A DNA stretch of 56,215 nt from Lachnospiraceae bacterium (GCA_017393285.1 JAFORL010000180.1:1-56215), one strand, 5' to 3'. Counted from the stretch's first letter, positions 1 through 8,745 are shown. Numbers and translations are program-made. The notes: generated by a model not told the origin, from the sequence alone.

Positions 1-341
1 TGTTCTATATCATCTATATTTCTAGTCTTACGTATATGCTTTGCAATCTCATGAATCTGATTTACATGCTCCTTTGTATTGTGAAATTTCTCAATCAAAT
101 GTAAGGTAGCCTCATAATGCGCTAACTCCTTACTACAACTCTTCACAATATTATGAACACCTTGCCTGCTAATTCCTTGTTGCGTAGCAATTTCACTGAG
201 AGAATAATCATTACAGATATAATCCTCAAAAACAGCACGCTTATGTTCCTTTAACAAATTGCCATAAAAATCAAACAAGAGTGACATTTCCACAATTTGT
301 TCCAACGCATCAGTATTCTTTTGTATTAAATCTGCATTCAT
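1..341 (-). CDS. ylxM: YlxM family putative helix-turn-helix protein (3' end beyond window)
   Basis: The minus-strand reading frame from ATG 341 runs open to position 1, giving 113 residues with no stop, so only the C-terminal end is missing. The N-terminal stretch LLFDFYGNLL and the helix-turn-helix segment SLSEIATQQGISRQGVHN (about residues 51-68) are characteristic of the YlxM/UPF0122 family, which is normally encoded immediately before ffh and linked to the signal recognition particle operon. The start is supported by AGGTGG seven to eight bases upstream. The gene has a near-consensus promoter of its own and an unusual set of repeated sites around it. The downstream neighbour is outside the window and is predicted to be ffh. 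Confidence 0.88.
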   Translation of the reverse strand, partial: MNADLIQKNTDALEQIVEMSLLFDFYGNLLKEHKRAVFEDYICNDYSLSEIATQQGISRQGVHNIVKSCSKELAHYEATLHLIEKFHNTKEHVNQIHEIAKHIRKTRNIDDIE

Positions 342-350
342 AAAAAAACA

Positions 351-445
351 CCACCTGTAAAGCATTTTTCTTTACAGATGGTAGTATAAACTATTTTTTT
401 TTATGTGTCAAGTATTTTTCTTTACATATTCTATTTTTCTTTATA
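351..445 (-). promoter_or_regulatory. Candidate operator: dyad at the start site plus two upstream half-sites
   Basis: A dyad CTGTAAAG-N7-CTTTACAG occupies 355-377, just downstream of the -10 box and across the predicted start of transcription. The same block recurs as direct repeats: ATTTTTCTTTACA at 364-376 and 414-426, and ATTTTTCTTTATA at 433-445. The last two lie upstream of the -35 box. The symmetry and placement suggest a DNA-binding regulator, possibly YlxM itself; that assignment is inference. Confidence 0.5.
383..411 (-). promoter_or_regulatory. Sigma-A type promoter of ylxM
   Basis: On the minus strand TTGACA (411-406) is followed after exactly 17 bases by TATACT (388-383). This matches the housekeeping consensus closely. 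Transcription should start near 375, leaving a leader of about 34 nucleotides before the ylxM ATG. Confidence 0.85.
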
Positions 446-480
446 TATGCAATCTTTCACGCAAAACGCAATCCACATGG

Positions 481-1692
481 TCAAAATATATCTAATCGCA
501 ATTTCCCTTTTTTAATCAGCGCAATTACGATTTCGTCAATATTAGGGTCAAATTGGGTTCCCTTTCCAGCTTCCAGCTGTTCCAAAATATAAGATATATC
601 CTTTTTCCCGCGATATACACGATCAGAATTCATAGCATCAATAGAATCTGCAATTCCAATAATTCTTGCTTCGATTGGAATTTCCTCTCCCTTTAATCCT
701 TGCGGATAACCCTTTCCATCAAAACGTTCATGATGATAAAAAGCACCTACCGACAAATCTTCTGCAATGGTAAAATCCTTTAAAATTTGACCACCAATCA
801 CAGGATGCTTTCTAATCTGCGGAAACTCTTCATCTGTTAACTGGCCATGCTTATTTAAAATTGCATCCGGTACTCCAATTTTTCCAATATCATGCAGAAG
901 TGCCATATTATATAAATTTTCTTGTTCTTTTTTAGACCATCTTAGTTCATTTGCAATAATTTTAGAATATTTTGCCACTCGTTCAGAGTGTTTTTTTGTA
1001 TAGGAATCCTTGGCATCCACTGCATTACTAATAGAAATAATGGTTTGCATTGTAATTTTACCAATTTTTCTTCGTTCTTCTTCGATTGCAACTTTCAAAC
1101 GTTCCTTTTCCCTATATTGATGTAATTTTGCCTGTTTCAACTTATAGTTTGTATATAAAGATACAACAGAGCATAAAAAAAACAACATTGGAAATCTGCT
1201 ACAGTAAACCTCCGAATAGGAGGTAGAAAACATGGCATGTAATGGTGTCCAAAAGTAAACAAAGAACAAGATACAAAGATACATGGTTACAATGGCTCCA
1301 TCCAATAAACCAATCACTGTCATAGATGCATACGGAACCATGAGTGACCATAACAAAGCAAATCCTTGATTAAAACCATAAAAAGTATACAAAGTAAAAA
1401 CCACTGCAATGGCAACACTGGAAATCACACCTGTTAACCTTTGTCTATTCGGTTTTACAACCGATATTGTCCCACATACAATAAAAGTAAATGCCAATAA
1501 AATTGTTGAAACCAACAAAGCAGGTTGTACCATTTTTTGTGTACTTTTCCATAATGTCCACATGCAAGTCAACGTAACTGCAGCAATGACTACAGCCATA
1601 ATTTTTCGATCATCTATCACATCTTGTTTTTCATTTGTTATTGTTGTAAAAAATACTTGTTTAAATTTTTTCCATTTCTTTTTTTGTTTCAT
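481..1692 (-). CDS. Membrane HD-GYP domain protein, probable cyclic-di-GMP phosphodiesterase
   Basis: The 403-residue protein has several hydrophobic segments in its N-terminal half, then a short coiled linker and a C-terminal HD-GYP domain. The domain shows the metal-binding HD pair in LLHDIGKIG and the signature HHERFDGKGYPQGL, so hydrolysis of cyclic-di-GMP is the likely activity, with the membrane part acting as a sensor. An upstream in-frame ATG at 1794 exists, but the start at 1692 has AGGGG at good spacing, and the extra 34 codons would come from a dispersed intergenic repeat. It follows obg by about 108 bases and may be read from that operon. Confidence 0.85.
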   Translation of the reverse strand: MKQKKKWKKFKQVFFTTITNEKQDVIDDRKIMAVVIAAVTLTCMWTLWKSTQKMVQPALLVSTILLAFTFIVCGTISVVKPNRQRLTGVISSVAIAVVFTLYTFYGFNQGFALLWSLMVPYASMTVIGLLDGAIVTMYLCILFFVYFWTPLHAMFSTSYSEVYCSRFPMLFFLCSVVSLYTNYKLKQAKLHQYREKERLKVAIEEERRKIGKITMQTIISISNAVDAKDSYTKKHSERVAKYSKIIANELRWSKKEQENLYNMALLHDIGKIGVPDAILNKHGQLTDEEFPQIRKHPVIGGQILKDFTIAEDLSVGAFYHHERFDGKGYPQGLKGEEIPIEARIIGIADSIDAMNSDRVYRGKKDISYILEQLEAGKGTQFDPNIDEIVIALIKKGKLRLDIF

Positions 1693-1702
1693 TCTGGTTC
1701 CC

Positions 1703-1797
1703 CTAATTACTTTGAAAGTATTTTCCATAGTCAACAGAATGCATGCTCGCAGGCAATTTACTTTCATATATTGTGGTGACTGCGAAACAGCCATACC
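1703..1797 (-). repeat. Dispersed intergenic repeat, copy A
   Basis: On the minus strand this stretch aligns over about 90 bases with plus-strand 13667-13760, sharing the blocks CACCACAAT, GCATGCATTCTGTTGACTA and GGAAAATACTTT. It lies between obg and the HD-GYP gene and creates a spurious N-terminal extension of the latter. Confidence 0.75.
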
Positions 1798-1800
1798 TGT

Positions 1801-3087
1801 TTACTTATAGTAATCAAATTGCAGACCATACATTCGTACAGTATCTCCATCTTCAATTCCTAACTCTTCCAACTTTTCCAAAATACCATTTTCTTTTAAA
1901 AACTTTTGGAAAAATTCAAAGCCTTTTTCAGAATCCAAATTTGTATATCCCAACATTTTTTCAATGCGAGGACCTTCTACCACATAATATCCTTCTTCGT
2001 CTACTTCTACAGTATATGGCTCATCCTGCAATTGCAGAGAATCTACAAAGAATTCCTTTTCAAAGACAATTGGTTCATCTCCGATTTCCATCAATTGTTC
2101 TCTCACATAATAAAGCAATTCTTTCACGCCTTTTCCACTAACTGCTGATATAGGAAATACCTTCATTCCTTGTGGTTCAAATTCTTCTTTCAACAATTGG
2201 ATCACATCGTTGCCTTCATCTCCGAAAAAGACATCAACCTTATTTGCAGCTATTACTTGTGGGCGTTTTGCCAACTGTTCATTGTAAGATGCCAATTCTG
2301 CATTGATTACTTTGATATCTGCAATTGGGTCACGTCCCTCTGTGGAAGCCGCATCAACCATATGAATCATGACTTTCGTTCTCTCTATATGTTTCAAAAA
2401 CTCATGTCCTAATCCAATACCTTGCGATGCCCCTTCAATCAATCCAGGAATATCCGCAATCACAAAACCATCACCATCTCCCAAATCAACAACCCCCAAA
2501 TTAGGATTTAATGTAGTAAAATGATAATTTGCAATCTTAGGTTTTGCATTGGTTACACGTGATAAAAATGTTGATTTACCTACATTTGGAAAGCCCACAA
2601 GACCTACATCTGCAATCACTTTCAACTCCAAAATTACAGTAAGCTCTGTTCCAGGTTTTCCAGGTTGTGCATATTTAGGCACTTGCATGGTCGGTGTTGC
2701 ATAATGTTGATTACCTTTTCCTCCACGTCCACCTTTCAAAACGATTTCTCTCGGATTTTCATAATTCATATCTGTAATCACTTTTCCGGTTTCCGCATCT
2801 TTAATCACTGTACCAGGTGGGACTTTTACAACCATATCCTGTCCATCTGCACCATGACATTTTCTTGCGCCACCAGGCTCACCATCACTAGCAAAATATT
2901 TTCTTACATGTCGAAAATCATTCAGCGTATTCAAGCCCTCGTCAATTTCAAAGATCAAATCGCCGCCACGACCACCGTCTCCACCATCCGGACCACCTGC
3001 AGCCACAAATAACTCTCGGCGAAAACTCACTTTTCCATCTCCACCCTTACCAGAGCGAATGTAAATTTTTGCGCTATCTGCAAACAT
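1801..3087 (-). CDS. obg: GTPase Obg (CgtA)
   Basis: This 428-residue protein binds GTP and acts in late assembly of the large ribosomal subunit and in stress responses. It has the glycine-rich Obg fold at the N-terminus (residues 1-158, with GGPDGGDGGRGG at 31-42), a G domain with GFPNVGKS (165-172), DIPG (212-215) and NKVD (282-285), and a C-terminal OCT domain from about 350. All catalytic motifs are intact. It is the last gene of rplU-prp-rpmA-obg, separated from rpmA by a strong hairpin, so it may be expressed at a lower level than the ribosomal proteins. Confidence 0.97.
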   Translation of the reverse strand: MFADSAKIYIRSGKGGDGKVSFRRELFVAAGGPDGGDGGRGGDLIFEIDEGLNTLNDFRHVRKYFASDGEPGGARKCHGADGQDMVVKVPPGTVIKDAETGKVITDMNYENPREIVLKGGRGGKGNQHYATPTMQVPKYAQPGKPGTELTVILELKVIADVGLVGFPNVGKSTFLSRVTNAKPKIANYHFTTLNPNLGVVDLGDGDGFVIADIPGLIEGASQGIGLGHEFLKHIERTKVMIHMVDAASTEGRDPIADIKVINAELASYNEQLAKRPQVIAANKVDVFFGDEGNDVIQLLKEEFEPQGMKVFPISAVSGKGVKELLYYVREQLMEIGDEPIVFEKEFFVDSLQLQDEPYTVEVDEEGYYVVEGPRIEKMLGYTNLDSEKGFEFFQKFLKENGILEKLEELGIEDGDTVRMYGLQFDYYK

Positions 3088-3132
3088 AATGCCTCCTTAC
3101 TTTACCTATGTGTACAGTTACATATAATGAAA

Positions 3133-3179
3133 ACACCCCAAATAAATGAATCTGTTTTCAAACCATTTATTTGGGGTGT
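3133..3179 (-). terminator. Hairpin between rpmA and obg, probable partial terminator
   Basis: A perfect 16-base-pair inverted repeat (ACACCCCAAATAAATG with its complement, 15-base loop) follows the rpmA stop on the minus strand and is trailed by TTTTC rather than a long U run. It probably attenuates or processes the transcript between the ribosomal protein genes and obg. Confidence 0.65.
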
Positions 3180-3193
3180 CAATCATTTAAAAA

Positions 3194-3481
3194 TTATTTT
3201 GATTCTACTGGATAAACAGAAGCTTGCTTCTTGTCTCTACCTTTTCTTTCGAATCTCAAAACACCGTCAACCAAAGCATACAATGTATCATCCCCGCCAC
3301 GTCCAACGTTAACGCCTGGATGAATCTTTGTTCCACGTTGTCTGTATAAAATGTTTCCAGCTAAAACGAACTGTCCATCTGCTCTCTTAGCACCTAATCT
3401 CTTAGATTCTGAATCTCTACCGTTCTTTGTAGAACCAACACCCTTTTTATGAGCGAATAATTGAAGGTTCATCTTTAACAT
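3194..3481 (-). CDS. rpmA: Large ribosomal subunit protein bL27 with Prp-cleaved extension
   Basis: The 95-residue protein is bL27, whose N-terminus reaches the peptidyl-transferase centre. It begins [14 protein letters not shown], the Firmicutes-type extension that is removed by the protease Prp after F9, exposing AHKKG. The body [15 protein letters not shown] is typical of the family. GGGAGG lies about nine bases before the ATG. The prp gene lies directly upstream in the same operon, as expected for this processing pair. Confidence 0.97.
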   Translation of the reverse strand: MLKMNLQLFAHKKGVGSTKNGRDSESKRLGAKRADGQFVLAGNILYRQRGTKIHPGVNVGRGGDDTLYALVDGVLRFERKGRDKKQASVYPVESK

Positions 3482-3502
3482 ATCTCTACACCTCCCTGAT
3501 GC

Positions 3503-3826
3503 TTATTTACAAATTATACGAATATATTCTTCACCATATTCCTCTTGAATGCCGTCTAAACCCAATAATAAGGCACGCAATAAAATTGCACTACCATCAT
3601 GAATTTCTCCCGACATCTGCAATACAATCCGATCTTTCTTGTCATCCATCTCTAACTGAAATGGATCCTCCGTAAACGTCTCGATTGCATTCACAGTGTT
3701 AATAAACAATGCTGATACAGCTGCACACACAATATCATTGCCATATTCTGCAAATCCTGCATGTCCATCCATACAAAATTGTTTAGGCACACCGTCTTGT
3801 TGTTTGCTTACATGAACTGTAATCAT
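3503..3826 (-). CDS. prp: Ribosomal-processing cysteine protease Prp
   Basis: This 107-residue protein is the cysteine protease that trims the N-terminal extension of bL27, an essential step in Firmicutes that carry such an L27. The catalytic pair is visible as H22 in DGHAGF and C34 in DIVCAAVSAL. The length is usual for the YsxB/Prp family. It is sandwiched between rplU and rpmA, the conserved order for this family. Confidence 0.95.
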   Translation of the reverse strand: MITVHVSKQQDGVPKQFCMDGHAGFAEYGNDIVCAAVSALFINTVNAIETFTEDPFQLEMDDKKDRIVLQMSGEIHDGSAILLRALLLGLDGIQEEYGEEYIRIICK

Positions 3827-3849
3827 AAGTCATACAAACTTCAACAAAA

Positions 3850-4158
3850 TTAAGCATTGATTTTTTCAATCTTAACTTGTGTATACTGTTGTCTATGACC
3901 GTTTTTCTTGTGATATCCAGTTTTTCTCTTATATCTGTAAACAATAACTTTCTTAGCTTTTCCTTCTTTTACTACAGAAGCTGTAACAGTTGCACCTGCT
4001 ACTGTTGGTTGTCCAACTTTTAAGCTACCGTCATTCACAGCTAAAACTTGGTCAAAAGTTACATTTTCACCAGCTGCTACTCCAAGTTTTTCTACATTAA
4101 TGATATCGCCTTCGGCTACTTTGTACTGTTTACCACCTGTTGCTATAATTGCGTACAT
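3850..4158 (-). CDS. rplU: Large ribosomal subunit protein bL21
   Basis: A 102-residue bL21 with the family N-terminus [14 protein letters not shown] and the basic C-terminal block [14 protein letters not shown] that contacts 23S rRNA. The start at 4158 is fixed by AGGAGGT seven bases upstream; a ten-codon longer frame has no ribosome binding site and would extend into the leader RNA. It is the first gene of the rplU-prp-rpmA-obg operon and follows its own promoter and an L21-type leader. Confidence 0.97.
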   Translation of the reverse strand: MYAIIATGGKQYKVAEGDIINVEKLGVAAGENVTFDQVLAVNDGSLKVGQPTVAGATVTASVVKEGKAKKVIVYRYKRKTGYHKKNGHRQQYTQVKIEKINA

Positions 4159-4235
4159 ATGGCACCTCCTATTATCATTACTCGCCAACTACGGTGTTTG
4201 CTACTGCAAAACTTAAACCTCGCTGTGCGGCATAC
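4159..4235 (-). ncRNA. L21-type ribosomal protein leader RNA
   Basis: The roughly 77-nucleotide leader between the predicted start (about 4235) and rplU contains a stem TTTGC-AGTA-GCAAA and the block CCGTAGTTGGCGAG just before the Shine-Dalgarno. Position, size and this block fit the Firmicutes L21 leader, thought to mediate feedback control by L21. The match is from memory of the motif, not a covariance search. Confidence 0.6.
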
Positions 4236-4241
4236 TTCATA

Positions 4242-4270
4242 ATTAAAACATATATCCACGTATTTGTCAA
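4242..4270 (-). promoter_or_regulatory. Promoter of the rplU operon
   Basis: TTGACA (4270-4265) is separated by exactly 17 bases from TTTAAT (4247-4242) on the minus strand, placing the start of transcription near 4235. Confidence 0.85.
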
Positions 4271-4472
4271 TAGTTTTTTGTTTTAATCAAACAACAAAGG
4301 CTATTAAACCAAGAACACACTAGCAAATATCATCCATACTATACCAAATACCTACAACAATATTAGCTATGTCTTATTCTTGATCTAATAACCCTTTCAT
4401 CCATCCACGATACATACATATGATTGTCATATCCTAAAACTAAATGCAAAAAACCTTGCTATCGTCCTCCAC
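4271..4472. other. Intergenic stretch with no recognised feature
   Basis: About 200 bases between the PH-domain gene and the rplU promoter. I see no reading frame, strong hairpin or repeat here. Confidence 0.5.
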
Positions 4473-4838
4473 TTATGCATGCAAATGATCGCCATCACCA
4501 TCAATATCCATGGTATGTATTGTTCTTCTTTTTAATCTGGCTTCTTCCGAAGTCTTCATAATAAAATCTTTGATTGCTTCCGCATTTTTTACATGCTCAA
4601 TTTTCAATTCCGGATGTGTAATATCTCCCGTATAGCAAACGACAGTGCCAATCCCTACTAAACGTTCAAATAGGCTTCGTTTCAAACGCACATCCTGCAC
4701 TTTGTACATATATGCGTCATCTTCCGTCGTATTTAACAAACCAGTTTTCACATTGATTTTTTCCTCGCTAATGCAATATTTTGTAAAACAAATTGGCAAG
4801 CCTAAAAACACTGTTCTCTTTCTTTCTACAAATTCCAT
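4473..4838 (-). CDS. Small PH-like (bPH2/YdbT-type) domain protein
   Basis: A 121-residue protein with the stretch FCISEEKINVKTGLLNTTEDD followed by YKVQDVRLKRSLFERLVGIGTV, the pattern of bacterial pleckstrin-homology domains of the DUF304/YdbT type (here cited as split motifs: a TGLLN turn and a VRLKRS...GIGTV strand pair). There is no membrane segment, so unlike larger relatives it should be cytosolic. The tail DIDGDGDHLHA is acidic and His-containing. The start at 4838 has AGAAAGAGG upstream; the seven-codon longer form lacks a site. Function is unknown. Confidence 0.6.
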   Translation of the reverse strand: MEFVERKRTVFLGLPICFTKYCISEEKINVKTGLLNTTEDDAYMYKVQDVRLKRSLFERLVGIGTVVCYTGDITHPELKIEHVKNAEAIKDFIMKTSEEARLKRRTIHTMDIDGDGDHLHA

Positions 4839-4976
4839 CTTCAAACCTCTTTCTAACATGCTCTAGTAAAACACTCGTTCTAAATAACTAAACATTACAT
4901 AAATCTGACTTCTGCGCAATCATCATACACCCCTAATAAAAATGTAGCACCGGTGAAGAATTAACCAAAAAGTATC

Positions 4977-5672
4977 TTATGGTAAATCAACCGTCAATTC
5001 ACCATTGTCACCTGTAACTAAGAGTTGCGCACCTTTCAAACTAGCCTTCTTGGGTATTTGAAAAAACAAATTACCAATTTTACTCTTTCCTGCTGCAACC
5101 TTTCCATTATAAAAGTTCAGGTCAGAATTCATAATAGATAACTCTGCATCGTACGTAGAACCATCTTTTAATCGTAGATTATAATTGACTCCTTTTTCTA
5201 ACAAGTATACTCTTTTTTCTTTTTTCAATGTATTATGCATTTTTACAGAAACAATGGCTAACTTATTTCCTTTTTTTGCATAAAGAGCCGAACCAGCATT
5301 TGCACTTTCCTTAAAAGTCTGCATAGTATCTACACCTTTTACAGAAAATTGAATTCCCTTCACCTTGTATATATCATCCAAAATCTGTGCTCCTGTTGTT
5401 TCTCCCTCTGTTCCCGGATTATCCGTCGAAGTAGCTTCATTTGGATTCGGGGTACTTTGATTCTCATCAGCCCCCGGTTCTGCTGTAGCCTCTGGCACCT
5501 CTGTACTATAAATCAAAACATCTGTATAATTTCTGGCATACTTTAAAGTCAATCCCGTAGAATATTCTGCAACCTCACCTGTCTGTTTTTCATTTAACAC
5601 AATATTTTTCCCACAACCAGACAATGTCATTCCTACCAATACCAATGCCAAACCCCTTGTTATCTTTCTCAT
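4977..5672 (-). CDS. Lipoprotein with DUF4352-like C-terminal domain
   Basis: The 231-residue product starts with a basic, hydrophobic signal and lipobox LSGC (C20), so it should be a membrane-anchored lipoprotein. A Thr/Pro/Glu-rich linker (about 62-95) leads to a beta-rich domain carrying LAIVSVKMHN and a closing beta-strand pattern that resembles DUF4352-type extracellular domains. The domain assignment is tentative. The start at 5672 has GGGGGAAG upstream. It has its own strong promoter and appears to be a single-gene unit; no ABC transporter partner is adjacent. Confidence 0.7.
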   Translation of the reverse strand: MRKITRGLALVLVGMTLSGCGKNIVLNEKQTGEVAEYSTGLTLKYARNYTDVLIYSTEVPEATAEPGADENQSTPNPNEATSTDNPGTEGETTGAQILDDIYKVKGIQFSVKGVDTMQTFKESANAGSALYAKKGNKLAIVSVKMHNTLKKEKRVYLLEKGVNYNLRLKDGSTYDAELSIMNSDLNFYNGKVAAGKSKIGNLFFQIPKKASLKGAQLLVTGDNGELTVDLP

Positions 5673-5839
5673 AATTCTTCCCCCTCGCACTTTTTTCCGA
5701 GTAAACCTATATAACTAGCTAACAATTACCGTGATATATAAAAGTCAGTGTCTCTCACAGTTGTCTGTATTCGTAAATACAATTAGACCCTGTAGCTAAT
5801 CATTTCACAATATCACAAATTCTTTACCCTCTTCTTATC

Positions 5840-5868
5840 ATTATAACAATTTTTTTTCATAAACGCAA
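5840..5868 (-). promoter_or_regulatory. Promoter of the lipoprotein gene
   Basis: TTGCGT (5868-5863), 17-base spacer, TATAAT (5845-5840) on the minus strand. The leader to the start codon is about 165 nucleotides and contains a small hairpin GTATT-CGTA-AATAC near 5778. Confidence 0.8.
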
Positions 5869-6027
5869 TTTTTTTCTATGATTTTTGTTTTAGATTAGTA
5901 TACTTAATTTTCCTGACAAAAGAAAAAGGACAAAACAAGCGCATCCATGATAACATGGAATAAACCGTTTCGCCCTACACATCTGTATCTCCTTTTTCAG
6001 TACAAATGAATCTTTTTACGCATATAG

Positions 6028-7800
6028 CTATTTTTCACTACACATGGATACCGCATTATCCTGCATATCCATTTCAAACCAGAAAGTCACGCCATCTGGT
6101 GTATTGTATACACCGCATTCTTGGTGCATAGAATTCATAATGGCCTTTACGATAGATAATCCAATTCCACTTCCGCCATATTCCCGTGTCCTTGCTTTAT
6201 CTACTTTGTAAAACTTAATCCAGACCTTATCCAATTCATTTTCCGGAATTTGCTGACCTGTGTTGGCTACCGAAACGCGAACCACATTTTTTTCTTTTTG
6301 TAACCAAACATGGATCTTACGTTCTCCATCAATGTGATTCAAGGCATTACTGATATAATTAGTAAATACCTCCTGCATCATATATTCATCTGCCCATACA
6401 TACACTGGCTTCTTTTGTTCATACTGTAAGGTAACTTCTTTCTGCTCCATCAACAAACGATTAGAATTTAGCACAGACTGTATAACTGCGGTAATATCAA
6501 ATCTTTCAAATTCAATTTGCTCCTTACCAAATTCAATCTGATTCAGATTCAATAATTTTTTTACCATATTATTCATCTTATTGGCTTCATCAATAATGAC
6601 ATCACAATAGAATTCCCTACTATCCGCATCATCATTGATATTATCCTCTAACCCTTCTGCATACCCTTGAATCAAGGCAATTGGCGTTTTTAATTCGTGT
6701 GTAACATTGGACAAAAATTCTTTTCGCATTTCATCTACTTGAATTTTATTCTCTATGTCTGATTGCAAAGCATTGTTTGCCGCCTTTAATTCCGAAATCG
6801 TTTCCTCTAATTTTTCCGAAAGCACATTGATACTTTGCCCCAAACGATCAATTTCATCGTGACGATTTCCCGCATATCTCGTTTCAAATTTCAACTCTGA
6901 CATTTCTTTTGCAATAGATGACAATTCACGAATTGGTTTCGTAAAACTGTCACTAATCCAAAACATCAAGAAAATTCCAACCATCATGGATACCAACATC
7001 TCATAAAACAAAAATCGATTGGATAATTGGATACTCTCCTGTATTCCTTCATAATTACATCTCATATACATCGTTGCCTTGGTATTTTCAATTTGAATAT
7101 CCCCTAACAACTCCAAATAATCCGAATCCAATCTATTGTCATGCACTTTTACAATTTTATAGGTATCTGTTTTGTATAATACTGTAGATTTGATTTTCTT
7201 TTCTTTCTTCACTTCATCAGAAGGATCGTTATAATTTTGTCCAAATTGTTGTAAAACACGATCTTCCTCCGGAGAATTATCCTTTTTTTCTTCTCCATCT
7301 ACCGGATACAATATGTTTCCAATATAACGAGGACCATTTTGAGAATAATAACATTCCCAATTACCTATAATATACACATTAACATTATTATCCGCACTTA
7401 ATTTTTCAATTCCCAATGCTGTGGTTTCACTTAACTCCACATCATTTTGTGCTATTGTAATTTCCAAAGTTTGTAACATTTTATAGATAATTGCCTGTTG
7501 TCGAAAAATCCAAATACTTGAAAGATCACTACTCTCAGTCCCTGTAAGCAAATTCGTAGCATCTGCATTTTCTTGCACATCCGAAGTGTCTGCTTCTTCT
7601 TTTTCCTGCTGCTCCACCAATTCTTGTATACTTGTATATACTGTGCGCAATTGCTTACACTTTTCTTTTTTGTAAAAGCCCGGTAAAAACAACTGATTGC
7701 AAAGCCAACATAACAAAAAAGTACCAAGCAACAAGGCTGATACAACATAAATAAGTTTTGTACGAATTGTATTAAATTTCCCCCTTGTTTTCAAAAACAT
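6028..7800 (-). CDS. Membrane sensor histidine kinase (HAMP-HisKA-HATPase)
   Basis: A kinase of about 590 residues (numbering here from a GTG four codons upstream) with two membrane segments (about 18-41 and 266-286) bounding a roughly 225-residue extracellular sensor. It continues with a HAMP domain, HisKA with phospho-acceptor H372 in VTHELKTP, and a HATPase domain with N485/N489, NTG (517-519) and GGSGIGLSIV (546-555). I chose ATG 7800 because the only good Shine-Dalgarno, AAGGAG, overlaps the upstream GTG. It lies downstream of an OmpR-type regulator gene and forms a two-component pair with it. The signal is unknown; the acidic sensor resembles no family I can name. Confidence 0.92.
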   Translation of the reverse strand: MFLKTRGKFNTIRTKLIYVVSALLLGTFLLCWLCNQLFLPGFYKKEKCKQLRTVYTSIQELVEQQEKEEADTSDVQENADATNLLTGTESSDLSSIWIFRQQAIIYKMLQTLEITIAQNDVELSETTALGIEKLSADNNVNVYIIGNWECYYSQNGPRYIGNILYPVDGEEKKDNSPEEDRVLQQFGQNYNDPSDEVKKEKKIKSTVLYKTDTYKIVKVHDNRLDSDYLELLGDIQIENTKATMYMRCNYEGIQESIQLSNRFLFYEMLVSMMVGIFLMFWISDSFTKPIRELSSIAKEMSELKFETRYAGNRHDEIDRLGQSINVLSEKLEETISELKAANNALQSDIENKIQVDEMRKEFLSNVTHELKTPIALIQGYAEGLEDNINDDADSREFYCDVIIDEANKMNNMVKKLLNLNQIEFGKEQIEFERFDITAVIQSVLNSNRLLMEQKEVTLQYEQKKPVYVWADEYMMQEVFTNYISNALNHIDGERKIHVWLQKEKNVVRVSVANTGQQIPENELDKVWIKFYKVDKARTREYGGSGIGLSIVKAIMNSMHQECGVYNTPDGVTFWFEMDMQDNAVSMCSEK

Positions 7801-7970
7801 CCGTATATTCACTCCTTTTCTATCTCACGTACGTGCAGAGTCTTTTGATCCACAAGAATTTCGAAGTCGTTTTCACTGTTTCCGCAACATCTGTGCAATG
7901 GATATTGCACTTTTCACAACTATAAAGAGGGTAATGTTGCAAATTCCTGCGCATCTCCGGGACACGTTTA

Positions 7971-8001
7971 TCTCAGCCGGCGCTTGCAAGCCCGACTGAG
8001 A
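7971..8001 (-). other. Stem-loop between the response regulator and kinase genes
   Basis: A ten-pair stem (TCTCAGTCGG with its partner, one G-U on the minus strand) encloses a palindromic GCTTGCAAGC loop. There is no U run after it, so it is not a standard terminator; it may stabilise or process the two-gene mRNA. The rest of 7801-8070 holds nothing else I recognise. Confidence 0.4.
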
Positions 8002-8070
8002 CGAGTTTATTATAGTTTCTCCCTACACTTTATTTAAAGAAAGCATTCTTCTCCGACTGAAATCAATTTA

Positions 8071-8745
8071 CTATTTTATTTCAAATTTGTAGCCCATACC
8101 CCAAATCGTTTTGATACATTCACCTTTTTCTCCTAACTTACTACGCAATTTTTTTACATGGGTGTCGATGGTTCTGGCATCACCAAAATAGTCATAGTTC
8201 CAAACATTATTCAATATTCTTTCTCTGGATAAAGCCACACCTTCATTGGTAACAAAATAGGATAATAGTTCAAATTCTTTGTAACTCAATTCGATCACTT
8301 TTCCATCCACAGTCACTTCGTGGGCAGTTTTATTGATCAATATTCCTCCTATTTCCATGTTTTCATCTGCTGCGTTATTGGTTCTACGCAAAATAGCTTC
8401 TACTCTGGCAACTAATATTTTAGGACTAAACGGTTTCGAAATATATTCATCAATTCCCAATTCAAAACCCAGCAGCTCATCTTTCTCATCACTTTTTGCT
8501 GTCAACATAATAATAGGTACTTTCGAATATCCACGAATTTCACGACAAACCTGCCATCCATCCATTCTTGGCATCATAACATCTAATATAATAAGTGCAA
8601 TATCATTCGTTTCAAAAAATTTATCTACTGCTTCTTCTCCATCCTGGGCTTCAATTACGGCATACCCCTTCTTTTCCAAGAAATCTCTTACCAATTTTCG
8701 CATTCTGCTTTCATCGTCTACTACCATAATTTTTAATTTTTCCAT
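8071..8745 (-). CDS. OmpR/PhoB-family response regulator
   Basis: A 224-residue regulator with a receiver domain (acidic pair D10/D11, phospho-acceptor D55 in LIILDVMMPR, conserved K in ISKPFSPK) and a C-terminal winged-helix DNA-binding domain ending TIDTHVKKLRSKLGE...WGMGYKFE. It should be phosphorylated by the kinase encoded next and control transcription of unknown targets. A 270-base spacer separates the two genes, unusual for such a pair. Confidence 0.93.
   Translation of the reverse strand: MEKLKIMVVDDESRMRKLVRDFLEKKGYAVIEAQDGEEAVDKFFETNDIALIILDVMMPRMDGWQVCREIRGYSKVPIIMLTAKSDEKDELLGFELGIDEYISKPFSPKILVARVEAILRRTNNAADENMEIGGILINKTAHEVTVDGKVIELSYKEFELLSYFVTNEGVALSRERILNNVWNYDYFGDARTIDTHVKKLRSKLGEKGECIKTIWGMGYKFEIK

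Noticed and set aside
7971..8001. Stem-loop considered as a terminator for the response regulator
   Set aside because: No U run follows on the minus strand; the kinase downstream probably depends on readthrough.
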